Assembly (NCBI RefSeq): GCF_901933205.1 | Contig: NC_044573.1 | Span: 59,522,493 to 59,586,492, forward strand | Reading direction: 5' to 3' | DNA from: Camarhynchus parvulus | Taxonomy: Eukaryota > Chordata > Aves > Passeriformes > Thraupidae | DNA length: 64,000 nt | Shown: positions 22,471 to 37,438 of the stretch, one piece after another | How the letters are laid out: every line of letters starts with the position of its first letter | Numbering within the stretch: position 1 is the first letter of the stretch | Notes under the pieces: model-generated | What the model saw: only the letters and a program-made list of their open reading frames with translations | What the model was told of the DNA's origin: nothing | Databases searched by the model: none | Position numbers and translations under genes: made by a program

Positions 22471-25400
22471 GGCTTTTTGTTTGGTTAGCTTTTTGTTGAT
22501 TTGTTTGTTTGGTTTTTTTTAATATTTTTTTGTTTAGGTTTGAGATTTTACTAGCACAAACAAGGGAGAAGAGAGGCAACCCAGCAACATGTGCATCTCC
22601 ACGTTAATAAACATGTTCCTCCAAACCCAGAGTACAGCGTAGACAAGCAGTGGCTGACTTATTTAAGGTTTTGTGAACTTTTCCTGTCCTAAATTCCTGA
22701 ACTGTTGTCATCTGTTCCTCATCTTACAAAACTGGAATGGCTTGAATTTTGTTTAACCAGCCATCCTCTTTTTCCACAGGTTTGTAGAAATTCATGAGTT
22801 GGAGGTGTGAAACTGGAGAAATGTTAAAAGTTAAGGAAAACCCATTAGTTTTATTGGAAAGCTGAAGCAGTTGGGAGTTTGAATGAGCAATCGTAGCAGT
22901 GAAGTACCTCCTCTCCTCCCACTTCTGTCTTCATGCTGTCACGAAAATGTAAATTCTATTTGACCAATTTAGAAGCCTGTGCAAGTAACTTGTGCCATAT
23001 GAGTACTAGTTCTCACCCCATGTCTTTCCCAAGCTCACAGCCTGTTTGGGAAAGGCCGTTCTGCACACTGGTGCGGGTGGAGATCCCTTGGCTGGTGCAT
23101 CAGATATGTGCCTGGTATCAGAGAGCACCACGCTCTGTGTTTGAACTCTGTCTAGAGATGGGCGCAGGGAATGAGACACTGGTGGTGTAGGGCTGCTGCT
23201 GTCTGCAGACAGGATGCTCACAGCCTTTGCAAGGGCCTGTGACTTAGGTGTGTCCCCTTACACCTCCAAAATGTGGGGGAGGACCCCCTCAGCCTTTGGT
23301 GCATGAACTGCGAGGGGATCCCCTCTGGCTGCCCAGATACTTCTTAATTATCTTAACTCTGTGGGGCCACCTACACTAATTTTTAGGGCATTTTACTTAT
23401 CAAATTGTATGATTCAGTATTTTGCAATCTATTAACGAAACAGTGTAAACAAAGAGTATCTTCAGTGCTAACCTGAATAGAAGTGCTAGTTGTATCTGTT
23501 GAGCCATTTTCTGTTTGACTTCTAGGACTTTGAAAATAGTTTCCTATTCGAAGTTCTAATTAGCATAACTTGTATTTAATAATTGGGATGTCTTCTGTTT
23601 TCTGTCATCTGTATCTAGTGTTGAATTGCTTCCACGTTAGAACAAAACAGTTCAGGTTTTGTAGTTTCCCTTTTCTGCTCCCTTCCCTCCATTTTGAAGT
23701 TTCAAAATGCTCTAAAAGGCTCTCCTGGAAAATCAATTTGCTGTTTGTGTTGGTTTAATGCTTAACACTCACTGTGTGTCCTTTGTACCCACAGCTGTGG
23801 AATGCTCTGCTGCAGTTGAATTTGTGCATTTTCTGACATGCAAACTACAGTGAGAAACTTCCTTATGAAAGGAAAGGATTTAGGTTCATTTTCAGTATTT
23901 AATATTTTTGAGAGTATGTTTCAGGATTAACAATTCCATGGACAAAGATTTATGTCCAGTCTTGTACAACTGTTCTGATGTTGCAGTTTGATGATTAATT
24001 TTATATTCCACTTAGTAAAGCTGCAACCACTTTGGATTTTAGAACAGAAGTGTTACTACATTTATATTACTACCTGCCACCTCTGTTAAGGGTAAACCTG
24101 AGGTAGGAAGGAATAGAAGTTGGAGTGTGTTAAGTATTGTAAAAGTTAGGTGATATAGTTTATTTTCTTCATTGTTATTTCTGTTGTTTGTTTTGTACAC
24201 TGTAGGGAAGAGTGAACTATCGTCTCAAGATCATGTTAATTAATACTTCTTATACTTTGTGTGGTACAGCAAGACTGACAGGCCTCTTTGTGAACTTGCT
24301 GTTTATCTCTATTATGTCTTTTCAAATGACTTGCTTGTGTAGAATGCACTTTGTCAGAAGGAGAAAAGGAAGCTCGGGGAGGCAGTAGGAAAATTGTATA
24401 GATATTTTGAGCTGCAGTCACTATTTAGGATAAAAAAATCTCCTAAGATTTTTTAGGGGTTTATCTTCCCTGGGTTAAACTTGTTTCAGAAAGCAGAAAT
24501 ATCATCTAACAGCCAATTTTATTTTTTTTTTACTGTAGTTTCCAAGCTTCCAAGTTTTTAGCACTTTCTAAATATGAATCTTGCTGATAATTTCACAAGG
24601 ACCATCAACTACCTTGAAGTAGTTACTGTCCTTTTACAGTTACCAAAAATAGCAATAAGCTAGGACACAACAAGAGAAGGAAACCTTTTAGTTTTTTGCA
24701 TGCATCTCGGGACTAGCTGAGTATGTAACTGTGAAGAAGAAATGCCTAGTGGCAAGGCTTTGAAGAATATTGTAAGAGACGTTACTTAATTTAAATTGGA
24801 ATTTAATTTGGCAATAGATAAGGGATATTTGCAACATGTTTATAAAGAAGAAGACAAGCTTTCTTTACAGGTATGCCAAATTTCAAGTGGCGAAATTAAA
24901 ATTAGTTTTAATAAAAGTGAAAAAAGTCTGAATACTAACTGTGGCTCTAGTTGTAAATCCTTTAAGGGATTTAGTGAAGTTGCTAAAAATGGGAGTCATG
25001 CATTTAAGCTGCTGGAAAGAATTCTGTGGGTCTGAGAGTCTCCTGTGTGCTCTGAGGCCGCATAAAACTTAGAGGGTGGAAGCAGAGCCCATGGTGGCAA
25101 TGCTGCCCCACAGAGAAGTCTTAGTAGTAACAAATTTTGAACTGAGGACTGTTATCAGTGGCTGCTAACAAAAAGGAAGAGTTTACTTTGGAGATAAGAC
25201 TGGAACATTTCCAAAAACTCAAGGTGTGGAAGTGTGTACGTGTGTATAAATGTACTGAAGGCATTAGTTGGTTTCAATACCGGCTCTTGTCATTGAAATG
25301 GACAGCTTCTGAAAGGCTTTTTTTTTTCTCTTGATGCTGGTACTTACTGTCTTTTTCAAGGGTTATACAGGAGAGGATTTCACCCAGTGCATCCAGAGGT

Positions 25401-28400
25401 CGTAGGGTATAAACAGAACAAATGTGTGGTGTTGAGACACAGAGCTGCATGCTAATAAGGGCAAGCCTGGACTTTGAAGGACTGTGTTTGTGACCTGTGA
25501 TGTGCCTGCAGGGAGACACTACACAGACTTGTGCCGTGTTCCCAACTAATCAGGTCTGTGCAATAATACCTCTAAAGCATTACAGTGTTGGAGTGAGCCT
25601 GCCTGGATATTTCAGTCCACAAATACCTCGTCAGCATTGTCTAGTGGTGCTCTGGAGAAAAACAGGTTCAGGCTGACAGCAATTATAATATAGTTAACGA
25701 GGAGGGTGCAGCTTAAACTCAGACCTTGAGGGTAGAGTCCACTGTAATAGGATTTTCAAAGTATGTCAGAAGATATGAGATAAAAAGATATGCTATTGAT
25801 AGAAGCTTTCATAGCAGCTAATCAAAGGAGGTAGTTACCATGAAGAGCAGCTGCTTATACAGAGTGCTTTCAAAGACAAATGGAGGGGTTGAACTGTGCA
25901 GTGAAGGGCAGTGCTGCACTATCCTTTAAGAGGGGAAGGTGACTCTTTAACACGTTAACTGTCCTTCTGGAGTCAGAGAATGAAGGAAAAGTATTAAACC
26001 AAAGATGGCCTACTTTAGTAATTTTCACTGTATTCACATGTACTTCTGAGACTTTGATGTCTATTGGCTGTGGACTGATAGAGATCTGGGTAGCATTGTA
26101 CTGGAGACATGCTCTGTAAAGTGCAATGAGCAAAATATTTACCATTTTTTCATTTATTCTGATTTGGAATACCCTTAGAAGTGTTTTGATAATAGTGGGA
26201 GAGGAGTGAAGCAACAACTCAGGTTATCTTTGTGTATTCAATGGTTTTATTTTTTTGGCATGACTTGAATAACATTTTTGTTTTGCTTTTTTTTTTTTTT
26301 CAAAAAAAAGGTTTTATGATATGTCCCACGTTTTTGATTCCTGTAAACTAAGTTGCTGGAGTCTCTTTTTATTATCACTCTTTCCTATGAGTCTCAGTCT
26401 TATAACTGAATATGAGAAAGGGTTTTTTTCCCCATAAACTGGGACACAGTATGTAGTTAGCAGCCTCACACATCTGTGTGTTTCAAAGCCTTACCAGCAA
26501 AGTGGCTGACTTCGAGGAGGGAAACACTGAAAATCTTTTAACCCCTGCAGGGAGTTTTCATGGCAGCATTTGCTGTACTGCTAGCCCACTTGTAGTCACC
26601 AGTGCTATCTTCATGTCTGCTGAAAACAGGTTGCACTAATTTTAATGAGACAAAGGTTAAATGGACCAAAGTTATACCTGAAACCAGTTGTGGAGCACTT
26701 GGAGACCTGTGTCCAGTCTCCTAGAAAATTACGTTATCTGTAGAGGACATTTTTCCTGTGGTGCCTGTGGTCCCAAAGGAGTCATTCTTCAGTTACATAT
26801 TTAAGTGATATATGGCTGCAGATCTTTCTGGAGTTCAGCTGTACAGCAATAATGAGAAGCAGCAATTGGTGATAGTGTCTGTTCTGGGCAGTGATAACTT
26901 GACATCTCTGAGGAGAAGGCCCAGAGCAGGTTGGTGCAGTGCAGTCCTAGAAAAGTTACCCTTCGTACATTTGGTGGCAGCGTGTGCATGTATCTGTCAC
27001 TTCAACTACTCTTTCAGTGCAAAAAAGTAGTTTGTTGTTTTTGAGAAAATATTTTCAACTTAGCTACAAAATTATTGCCACTCAGGTGAAAGCCTTGACT
27101 GCCTAAAGTTGGCTTTCGTTTTTGGATTACCTATTATTTTACTTGCCAAATATATTCAAAAGAGTGTACACTGAAGTTTATAATGCAGTCTCTATAATGC
27201 AGAATTACTTTATTCTATGGCTGGTTGTGTTGTGTTGTTCTGTGGTTAGGACGGTGTCTGCATTGGTGGAGTGTGCTGTCTAGTTGGTTTTCTTCAAAGG
27301 AGAAGGAATCAATGGAATTAAGAGGGAAATGGTAGCCACTTTCAGATAAGAATTTCTTAAAAGAATTTCTTCAACATGCTTGTTGCATGGAGCAGAACAT
27401 GTAAACAGGTTGAAATACCAGCCCTATTTCAATGTTGGCTGATAGCATGCATCAGCATAAGAAGGAATTCTTAAAATTCTTCTGCTGGTCACTGTAAAGA
27501 TATAAAAAAATGATGCTTAGTAGCCAAGCAACATAAATTTGACCTTCTGTTATTTGTACTTTGACCTATTATATAAACTATTTGATTGTACTAGGAAATG
27601 AAGTAAAGTTTTTTAAAACTTAATCCCAGAGACACTAGACATGTTCCAAAGACAATCTTTGAGGATTGTCAGCAGTATTTGTTTTTGTCACCTGATATTG
27701 GAAGCAATATAATGAAATAGCTGAAAACTCCATATCTTTTCTGTGATCTGCTATGTCTCACACCATGGAAATATCAAGAGATTTGTGTTAATATTACTAC
27801 CCTTTGGAAAGGGCAAGTGATCAACTTAAATTTAAAACACAGGGAGCCGACAATTTTTGAACTTGGACCAAGAATCATGTGTAATTGACACTGTAATGCA
27901 CAGGAGACACTTTCCTGTCTACAAACTAATGGAAAACAGGAATTACTGGTTTTTTTCCCCTCAGAAAATAAAAATGTCATATACCACAAAGTATAGGAAA
28001 ACATGCTATAGAGAGGAAACATTTCATTGTGATACACAGGAGATTATTTTTTTGGTCAGTTTTAAGTATATGTTAATAATATAGAGGTGTGCAATAAGTT
28101 GTATGCATCCTGGAATTGAAAGGCTTTTGTTAGATAGTTCAGACATACCAGTTATTTTTGCAAATGAGAGGAGACCTTCCAGTTGCAGCTTTTAATCATA
28201 TTTTAAAAATGCAAGTGAAATTGGAATGAATGGAAAATTTGATGATTGACCAAATATTACTTTATAATATTATGGTGTGCTAATGTTAGGATCTTAGGTG
28301 TTCAGTTTCTGGGTGCTCTCTAAAAAGTTCATTTAATCTGGAAAAATTTTTGTCTTGGGAAATACTTTATTCTGTATTTGAATACTAATTTTTATAACTT

Positions 28401-31400
28401 GTCATGTACTTTTCTACCCTGAATGCATCAGTCAAATATTTTTATCAGTGCATTGGAACAGACTGCAGCCTTTTTTATCTATAGATCAAGGCTGAGCTTT
28501 AAATTGTTGATTTAAATTGTATCTCTAAACAGATTTTTTTTTCATCTTTAGAGCAAAAAACCCCCCCTGAAAATCTATATGAATTGACACATGTCAACAG
28601 TTATGTCTATCACTGTAGACTGTTCATCTTCAGCATCTTCAGATATGTAGGTGTTAAGATGAGAAAATTATATTCCCTTGGTACCTCCATTTAGTAAAAT
28701 CCGCTTTTTTCCCTCATGTTTACCTTTGCCCCTCACTCAGCCCCTCCTCCAGGTTGGTCTCTATTCATTTAGATAATATGTAGAATTAATAATTGTGTGT
28801 AGATTTGCAGAGAGCATTCTAGTTGTGGTGAAGCAGTGGGCATTCTTCATGTAGAAAAAAGTGAAGGAGGAGGACTCCTGGGAAAAAATTCACTTTCAGT
28901 TTTAAAATGAAGTTTTATATTCAAGTCATCTTCGAACTGGGTAGAGGTTCTCAATTGTTCTCTCTGAATTTTATTTAATTATGTTAATCAAGGAATAGCT
29001 GAAGAGTAGCTAACCATTAAGCTGTTCCTAATGGCTATTCTATTAATAGCTAAGGGCTAACATAGCAGTTAGCTCACTGATTTCTTTTTTCCTTGCCAAA
29101 CTATGTCTCTTTCCCCTTGCTTCTCTTGCACTGTATACAGCTGATCCTACTGAGTGAAGATGCTAACAGAGAGTAAAGCATTTCCCACCAGTTATTCATA
29201 ACACTGGTATAATGATATATTTGTTTTATGCAATATGCTTCTAGCTATGTTTAACTTTCCCCTATTTCTAGAGATAGGGTTTAGAACATTTTAAATGAGT
29301 TTAGGATCAGGTTTCTTCCTCCAACATAGTATGACCGAACCATTTAAAATTAGCAGAATTTGTTCCAATAAACTGAAAGACATGTGGCAATTGCCTGAAT
29401 GTGTAGATATAATTCTCTCCCTCTAACTACAAAAGATATAGGTCAGAAATGTACTTAAATACACCATGTCTGTGATTCATGTGTCTGATATAAAATGGAG
29501 AAAACATAAACTGAGAAATGTTGTTGATTGTCCTATCAAATAATGAATTTTGTTGTATTTTTCAGTCATTTATTTCCTTGTTTAGTGAGTCAGATTCCTT
29601 TTTTCTGCTCAGGCTAAAAGCTTAGGAGGTTGAAGAATAATCTCTCAGTATACCATTAATGGGCTTGTCCTTGGTATGGATGCTTTAGAAATGCATTTTT
29701 AAAATTCGTGGAATCTGTAATACAGCACTGCTGCTGTTGAACCCATCGTTTAGCAGGAGTTAGGGAACTTCACACATTCTGTCACCGATGCAGTTAAACC
29801 TTTTGATACTTGGCTTATCTGAGCTGGGAAGTTGTCTGTTTCCATTTGCAAAATAGCTGTGACTAAAGGTGGTCTTTTGGGAAAAGGTTAAAAGTTCCTT
29901 GCATTAGGAAGTGTGGCATCCTTCCACATAGATGTAATAGTTGCTGAAAGGAATTATAATATATGCTTCTGGTGGAATCCTCAGCTAGGCTGAATTCTAC
30001 CTATTCTCATGATGGATTAAAAAAGAGCCAGGGAGAGTAGTCTGGCTGCTACTTATCACAGTTAGGTGAATACAATCTCCAGCAGTTAGTTCCACCTTCC
30101 AACTCTCAAATCCTTTAGTTTTACCTGTCCGCTCTTTCACTAAGCCTATGAAATACAGATCAAAAAATAATTACCCTGTTTTGTTTTTAGAAAAGAAAAT
30201 CTGGCATAGGGAACACTCACACTTTTGTTGTTCTTGTAGCATAAATTAGGGAATGGAATTTAAGTGATTTACTAGCAGTGAGGCAAAGGCCAGTGATGAA
30301 AGCAGGATGGCCAGTCTGCAATGCAGGTGTATGGGGAGACAGGTATGCTGAAGTCAGACCACCATCCTAACTATCTTTGCCTGGACACATCTACTCCCAG
30401 TCATTATATTTTGGATTATTTTACTGTTCTGTACTTGCCTGTACAGGACTTGTGTTTTTTCCTTAATGAAGAGCATGAAAGAACTTGTAGGGCTACAAAA
30501 AGAAAGATTTATATCATTTGTAAGTAGATCTTTCCTCTTTATAATGGCAACAACTCCAACACAGGAAGTTTTATGGGAGTAGGAAATTTACTGGGGACAT
30601 GGTGGTACTGGTGGAGGAGGATCCTGAAGGATGTTTTCAGTTCTTGTTGTGTAATGAAAGCTTGTTTTATGCACATACTGCGTGTATTGCTGCCAGAAGG
30701 GGAGGGTTTTGACTTCTGTTCTGCTGGTTTGTGTCGTTTCTCTGATGCCAGTGGAAGGATGAGTGGCAGGATGAGAGGCCCTGTCCTCTGACACTTTTGC
30801 AGGGACAAAAGTGCCTGCTTATGCTCACTGGCTTCACCAGAACTAATGCAGCTTTAGCATAGATCTTGACAGGCTTGAATGCTTGTCAGTGTTGTTTTCC
30901 TTTTATTCAAATTTGGCATCTAATGCATTCAAAGACATGCTGGCAGATCACCTAATTGAAAGTTTTGTATTTGCTTGGTTAGAAAGATTTGCTGAAATAG
31001 GATATGCTTGACAGATTGGTTGCAGACCTCCTAGGGGGAGAGATGCCATTATCAGTGGTTTAAATGCCAAATTGTAGAAGTGTACAGCATAGTTGTAAAT
31101 ATGGATATATTTTCATCACATCTCAGATTAAAAACTATTTAAGCTGTGGTCTCAGTCAGAAAATAAAGAATAAGATATTGACACTTTTCTGTTAGAGTGG
31201 GCTGTCTAATTATTTAGATCTGTAGTCACTGTTAAGTTTAACCTGTGTTATTTCCATTGGCCATTTTGTGCTCTGGATAAGTATTGTGAACTGGAAATCA
31301 GAAGTTGTAGATACAGCGATTTTAATGCCTTTATTCATTGTCTGGTGGCACACAATATATTGTTTAAATTTATCTGATTGTTTCTCAGTTTTGTGACTTC

Positions 31401-34400
31401 AGGGAAGTTGGGGAATTGATTGAGGAATAAGACAAGTACTTCAGAAAATAATCTTTGTAAGGCAAACCTGCTGTTTTTGCAGACTGCAGGTATTTCACTT
31501 TTGCTACATAGTCTCAAAGGAGAATTGGTGTGTGATGCTCAGCTTGACAGCCAATTATGTGCTCTTGTGGGATTGCTAAGTGATATTGGCTAATTGATAA
31601 TGAGGCTACTTATTCTTCCTTGTACTTTACAGTTTCTTTGTAATAACTATTGCAAGAGGTTGAGGACATGCAATAGTCCTAATGAATGTAGATAAATAAA
31701 AATGTACTTGTAGTCTTGCTTTGGCTTCAGAAGGTAATTTTTCAGTAATCATGAATGTAGGAACAGGATGTAGAAAGTTATTTTGTAGAAGCCTGAGACT
31801 TATTTTTAATAAACAAAAACAACTAGACAAAGCTATTCTGAATTTCTGTGACTTTTACTTGCAGTAAACTATCATGAAGGCTTTATTTCTGTGATTCAGG
31901 TAATAGGATATTGGGCTTTTTAATTTGACATCACAAGTGCTTATGTGGTCCTGGTTCAGTAGTCAAAACAATGACACATGATGCAGGAGGTGAGATAATG
32001 CAACATCCCAGAATGGTTAATCCAAATTTATGTTCAATTGCAGAAGAATGGAAGAACAAATACACACAGAGAGGATGAATCATTATCTTGGTTTTGTAAA
32101 TAACCCTTTCCCAGAAGTGGTATTAACATGGTCACGCATGGGGCTTTTGTCTTGGGGAGTTCCCATGTAGGTTTAGATTTTAAGGGATAAATGAATGAAT
32201 CTGGCTGTCACCCTCCTGACTGGGGGTACTAAATTATAAATTAAAATGCTGCTTGCATAAACAAAACCATTTGGATGCTAGTGGATAATGAGATGTCCAA
32301 CTTTATTATAAACTTTCATAATAAAAATAAATCTGTATTCAAATACATATTAGATTTTTCATATGCCACCTACCATGAACTATTAAAACCTGATGGTTTT
32401 CCTGGAGTTTTCTCCTTTTTGAGCCCAGAAGGAGGAAACAATTAATGATCATGTGGTGTCAAAAAGTCCAAAGCAGTTGTGGAACAGTTATTTGTGAACA
32501 TATTTAGAGAGTGAAAAGTAGCTAGTGTTGACTCACAGATAGCACAATTGCCTCACACATAGCATAATTTCCCTTTCTTTTTTTATTCCCTCAGGCCTTG
32601 CAAAATTGTTTTGTATCTTGAAACATGTTTAATGGAGCTATTAAGAGGTAATGTGTTATGTTTAGGAGCTGCACTGCTATCATGGGATACCACCAGTGAA
32701 CCAAATCACTGAGATCATAGTGCAGTTCTAAATATTTAAAAACAACTTCTAATGGCATTTTTTAAAATTGAGATGATTTAATATACAGAAGATCTTATTG
32801 TAATGAAATGTCAGTTTGAGACTTTTTTATTAATTTAAGCTGTTCAAATCACAGGATTTAAAAAAAACCATAAGTATTCTGGCTGTCACTGTTGACTTAA
32901 TACATCAGTTATTACAGGTGGTTAGATCTAATAAACTGTGGTGGTAATACTAGATACAGCGTTCTTTATTGTTGATGTCATTTTGGAAAATGGAAAGAAA
33001 TTCTGAATGTTTACTTAAGAAAATAAGGCTAGTGTGGGATACATTTGATGTGTAACTCTACACAGAATATGAGCAAGTTAGGCTGTGTTAATGGTGATTT
33101 CTTTTTTGTAGGGTTTGTGTTGTCCTGCCTTTGCTTTCAGTACCCAGGCAGGAAAGTGCAGGTCAGCAGAGTTTTTCTTGCTAAGTAGGCTTGGATGAAC
33201 AGCATGTAAGGCTTTTTCTACCCATTTTTTGGTGGTCCTAGGGGCTGAGAGGTGGTGCAATGGGAGAAGGCAGCATCTGCCATGCACCTGCATTTGCTTA
33301 TGCTTTCCTCAGATGAAATGAACAGTAAAATTAGGGGTTGTATCGTATTCCTTCTTAGCAGCGGTTTGTGTCCAACTTCCCATGTAGATAAAGGTGTAGG
33401 TGTTTGAGCAAGTTGTCACAGGCTGAGGTAGGGCATGAACTTCAAGCATGCCAACGACTAGCAATTGGATACCCTTGTGTATCCTGTGGTGCTTGTGGAA
33501 AGAACCTAGTGCCTAAGTTATGTTGAAACAGGATTTAAGGGATAGTCAAGGAAGCAGGAAGAGAAGAACTGGGAACTATTTCTTTCCTTTTAATGTTGCA
33601 CTAGGTTGAAGTGGAGCTACTGAGTAACTGCATCAAGAAATGAGAGACTGTCCTTGTTCCTGATTCTGAGTAGGGGTAGTATTTGTAGCCTCAATTACTT
33701 CTGCTGTGAAATGAAGGTTATTTCAAGCAGCAGGATTAAAAACAGGACACTTTGGGTGCTTCCATAAGCAAATACAAAATTATATTGCCGTTGCAGTGTA
33801 CAAAGGAAATGGTTTGGAGGTCTGTAAGGCAGAACAACCTGGATAAAATATTTTTAAAGTTCTCTGGGATGCATTGAATATAGGGGGAGAAAAAATAGTT
33901 TGAGTCTGTTATAGCTATAGGTGTCTATAGAAAGACTTATGACTATGTTCTTGTGCTGAAAATATGCAGGCATGAGGTGTTTTTTAGATTACCAAACTGG
34001 CTCGTAGAACACTGAGAAAATAACTAAGTGATCATGAACACATGTTGTTCCTAGATGTCTGTAATCTGCCCTGTAACTGGGCAGTGTGTTAGGATAAGCT
34101 AACTCTAGGAGCTCTGCTTCCTCATATGTAAGAAAATGCAAACTGTGGAGAAATAAGCCCGGTGGTGGTAGCAGAAATGTATGACTTAAAAAATAAAAAT
34201 CAGACTCATGAGCAACCTGTAACATGTATGAAAAATTTGGTGTTAGAGTGTCTTGGTGTAGCTATATCTGTGATGTAAATTTAAGCCTCTCAGAAGATAA
34301 TTTAAAACTGCTTTGTATCTGGACAGTATTTCATTTTGGGATCTGCTTTCAGAGTATAAATTCAAATATTTTTGTCATGATTCTCATGTTATTTTTCCAT

Positions 34401-36832
34401 CAGGCTATTGAAAGATGGTTTTGACTGTTTCTTGGAAGAGTCTACACTGTGCTTAGCTGATGTGATTTTTTTTTTTTTTATTTTGTTATCCCTCCGATCA
34501 ACAGCTTAAACTTTCAGAACAGTTAAAGACAAATTTTTCAGAGGGCATTTCTGAGCCAAGATGTGTTACTAGATTAGTTTAACTGCCATCAGGTTACCAA
34601 ATCTGTTTCACTAGTGTATGTACATTTGACTGTTGCAAGAAAAGTCAGTTTTAAAAATCTTCTGAAGAAAATAATACTTAGGAGTTACGGTACTGCTGCC
34701 AGTAGGAAAAGTTTAGAAAACTTTTTCTACATAGAAACTTAATCTACCCTCAGAGAGCAATAGCAAAAATTGAATGATTTTTCATTGCTGTTTGTTAACA
34801 ATGCCATCCTCCCTTTCTTTACTGCTCTCCAGTTAATTTTATGTTGCTTATATGAAATTGGTGCTTTCTGCTTTGTCTTAGTTGACACTCTACTGAAACT
34901 ACTGACTAGTAGCTAAGATCACTGTTGTTTTCCAGATCTGAAAATGTAATGGGATAGACATTTGTATAATAGGTGTTTGAATTTTCTTAAGGACTTGTGA
35001 AAAATTGAGAGTGTTCCTTTGTGTTTTGCCTTGAACCCTACAGTTAATTATGGTACCCTTTGTGAAAGGAATATTTCTGAATTATCTGGGGATGTGCTAA
35101 CAGGCAGATAGTGAAAATTTGCCTCTGAAATGGTTTTATGCACAGGATCTTGAAAAGCATCAAACCTTATAATGCTTTGACTGCTGGTATACTTCTCTAG
35201 TTTTCTGTTTTCTGGTTCTTTACACTGTTCATGTACAGTTGAAATACTTTGCCTACTTTAAGAGTTTACAGTTCCGCTTTAAATAACTTCAAATGTTAGT
35301 AGATGCTTTGATACTTCAGAAGTGCAAGATTAAGTGCTGTATATGATACAATGGTACTATGTGCCAGGGAGGTAATGAAATACTAAAGAGGTGCTCAGCA
35401 TTCCATGTATACTTACTTAATCTGACTGTGTGTCTGCCAGATGTTTCAAGGGAGACATCTTTCAGAAGTCTGACTCCTCCAGTGAGCTTCTGAGGTGAGG
35501 GAAATGGTCTACATCATTAACCTTTGATTGTATGTATTGCACTTGACACAACAAGGCAGTTAAGTTACTGACAATGCTTTTTTAATGTCAAAGTTGTATG
35601 CCACTCAGAAAAAATCCCCCTTTCTTTGGTGATATAGATATGTTTCTTTGCAAGCCAATTTGAGACTGGCAGTGCAGAGATCTATTCTGTCTGTAGGAAT
35701 TTAGGGAAATTCTGGAGGGTGCATGCTGGCATTATACTGCACTTGGCCAACAGGAGGTAAATAACAGTTAGAAGGAAGAGTGGTTTTATAGTCATAAAAA
35801 GCAGGGGTGGTAATTTTCATGCTATGTGTAACAGAAGGTGTTTAATTAGGTTGCAAGTTTGCAGTGGGGTTTTTTGGCAATTTGTTCCTCATCAAGTCAT
35901 AAATCCCTTTCTTCATATAAAACTAAAGCTATTTTTGTTTGTGGTTTAATGAGCTACAGTTTATGCAATGACAAACCCAGCTTTGTTCACTTATATCTGA
36001 ATGACAATGTAGAATTTTTCCCCTCCATTCTGCATTACCAGTATTGGGATACCTGATTTATACCAGGTATAAATTGAAGTACAGGAGTTGTGTGTGGAGT
36101 GTTTGTGTGAGCAGATAAGCGGTACGTACAGGAAAGGCGCATTGTTGCAGGGCCCTGCCTTATAAGCAAACACAGCTCTTACTTTATTAGTAAAATACAG
36201 CTACTTTGTTTACATTCGCATTTTAAGCATAAAGATGTGTGTTTTAAATGAAGCTAAGGGAAAGGGAGAGGTTGGTTAGTAGAATTTCTCTTATGCTATG
36301 GAATGCACTTGTTTTTGCAAAATTTATTGTCTTTCAATTGGCGTTTGTCTGGCAAAATTTTCAGGAGTATCAAAGTGACTTTGGAAAGGAATTGATAAAT
36401 TGCTTTTCTGCAGATTGTACTTTCTGCCCTATGATTTAAGTTAATGGATTACCTGGTTAATAAAGTTACCTAGTGATTTACCCTGGCCTTGCAGTTGACC
36501 GTGAGTAGGAAGGGAACACGTTAAGTGGCAGCTGTCGTGCAAGATCCTCTGCTCTATGGCTGGTGTTGATATTTGGTACTTTTCCATTAGCTGGAAGCAC
36601 AGATATGGCTGTCATAGCACTGAATGCTTGACTCTGAATTTTTATCTCCATGATAGTAAAGTGCCTCAGAGAATAGAAACGAGTTCAGTGCTTCATTAAG
36701 TGTGTCTTGCACAGTGTATCCCCCTGACCTTATTGCATAGGCGTCCCTGAATCTGAGCCAGCCCACTCCTCAGTTATTTTCCCTGAGCTGTGGCTGCACT
36801 AAGGCTTGCTCTGTATAGGCAGGATTGGTGTC
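22471..36832. other. Long stretch of AT-rich non-coding DNA
   Basis: No known repeat family or confident gene was recognised over about 14 kb. Low-complexity features include T14-C-A8 at about 26287-26309 and a C7 run near 28560. A strong acceptor-like tract ending at 30446 and a GTAAGT at 30520 bound a 73-nt segment that is open in two frames and is treated only as a finding. G+C is mildly higher at 23000-23340, without a coherent coding frame. Consistent with intron or intergenic DNA. Confidence 0.6.
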
Positions 36833-36878
36833 AGGCACTACTGAATTGTAGGATGAAATCTACAATTCAATAGTGCCT
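36833..36878. repeat. Inverted repeat, 19-bp arms, 8-bp loop
   Basis: The left arm AGGCACTACTGAATTGTAG (36833-36851) and the right arm CTACAATTCAATAGTGCCT (36860-36878) are reverse complements except for one C/A mismatch. They are separated by GATGAAAT. Flanking bases do not extend the stem convincingly. A transcript would fold into a tight hairpin, shorter than a typical precursor microRNA. It could equally be a remnant of a small inverted-repeat element or a cruciform-prone site. Confidence 0.92.
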
Positions 36879-37422
36879 TACTACTGTGCGGTTTTGACCA
36901 AGCACTTACCATTTCTCTACTCACAATTACCTAATTTAAGTAACTTCTTTTTCTTTATAGTTTTTTCCTTTTTCTTTTTTTTAATTTTTAAAAAAAATTT
37001 CTTGCTCCTCTTCTGAGTAGCTTTGTCACTAAAAAGGTCAGGCGAAATACGGTAATGAAAATTTTCTAATTTCTGTGTGCAATATGCAGAATAGCTGTAT
37101 ACTTTGCTTATCATTTCAAACTTAGAAACAAAGATATGTTTATGCATAGCATTTTACGAAAGAAAAGATGTGGTAGTTTTATTTGGCTCCCTATCCCATC
37201 CAGATCTCCTGGTGTTCATTTTTTTGTGAGCCAAGGGCAGAGATATTGACTGTAATCACTTCACCTTCTCTTATTTCTCCTCCTCTGTGTCACAATTTTT
37301 TCCCTGTGACCTGTGCCCTTGCTGTTCGATAGATGGATATAAGTATCTTATTGAGCAATCTGTAAGATGAAGCATTCCCTTATTTCTGTCTCTTTCTTTT
37401 ACAGCTTCCATCGTGCCTTGTC

Positions 37423-37438
37423 AAAAAAAAAAAAAAAA
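37423..37438. repeat. A16 homopolymer
   Basis: Sixteen consecutive A residues lie between TTGTC and GGGATAAAAC. No adjacent target-site duplication or recognisable retrocopy body is visible upstream, so it is listed only as a homopolymer. Confidence 0.97.

Noticed and set aside
22152..22499. 115-codon + frame and two shorter minus frames across the CpG island
   Set aside because: GC-rich DNA has few stop codons, so all frames tend to be open; no coding signature is visible.
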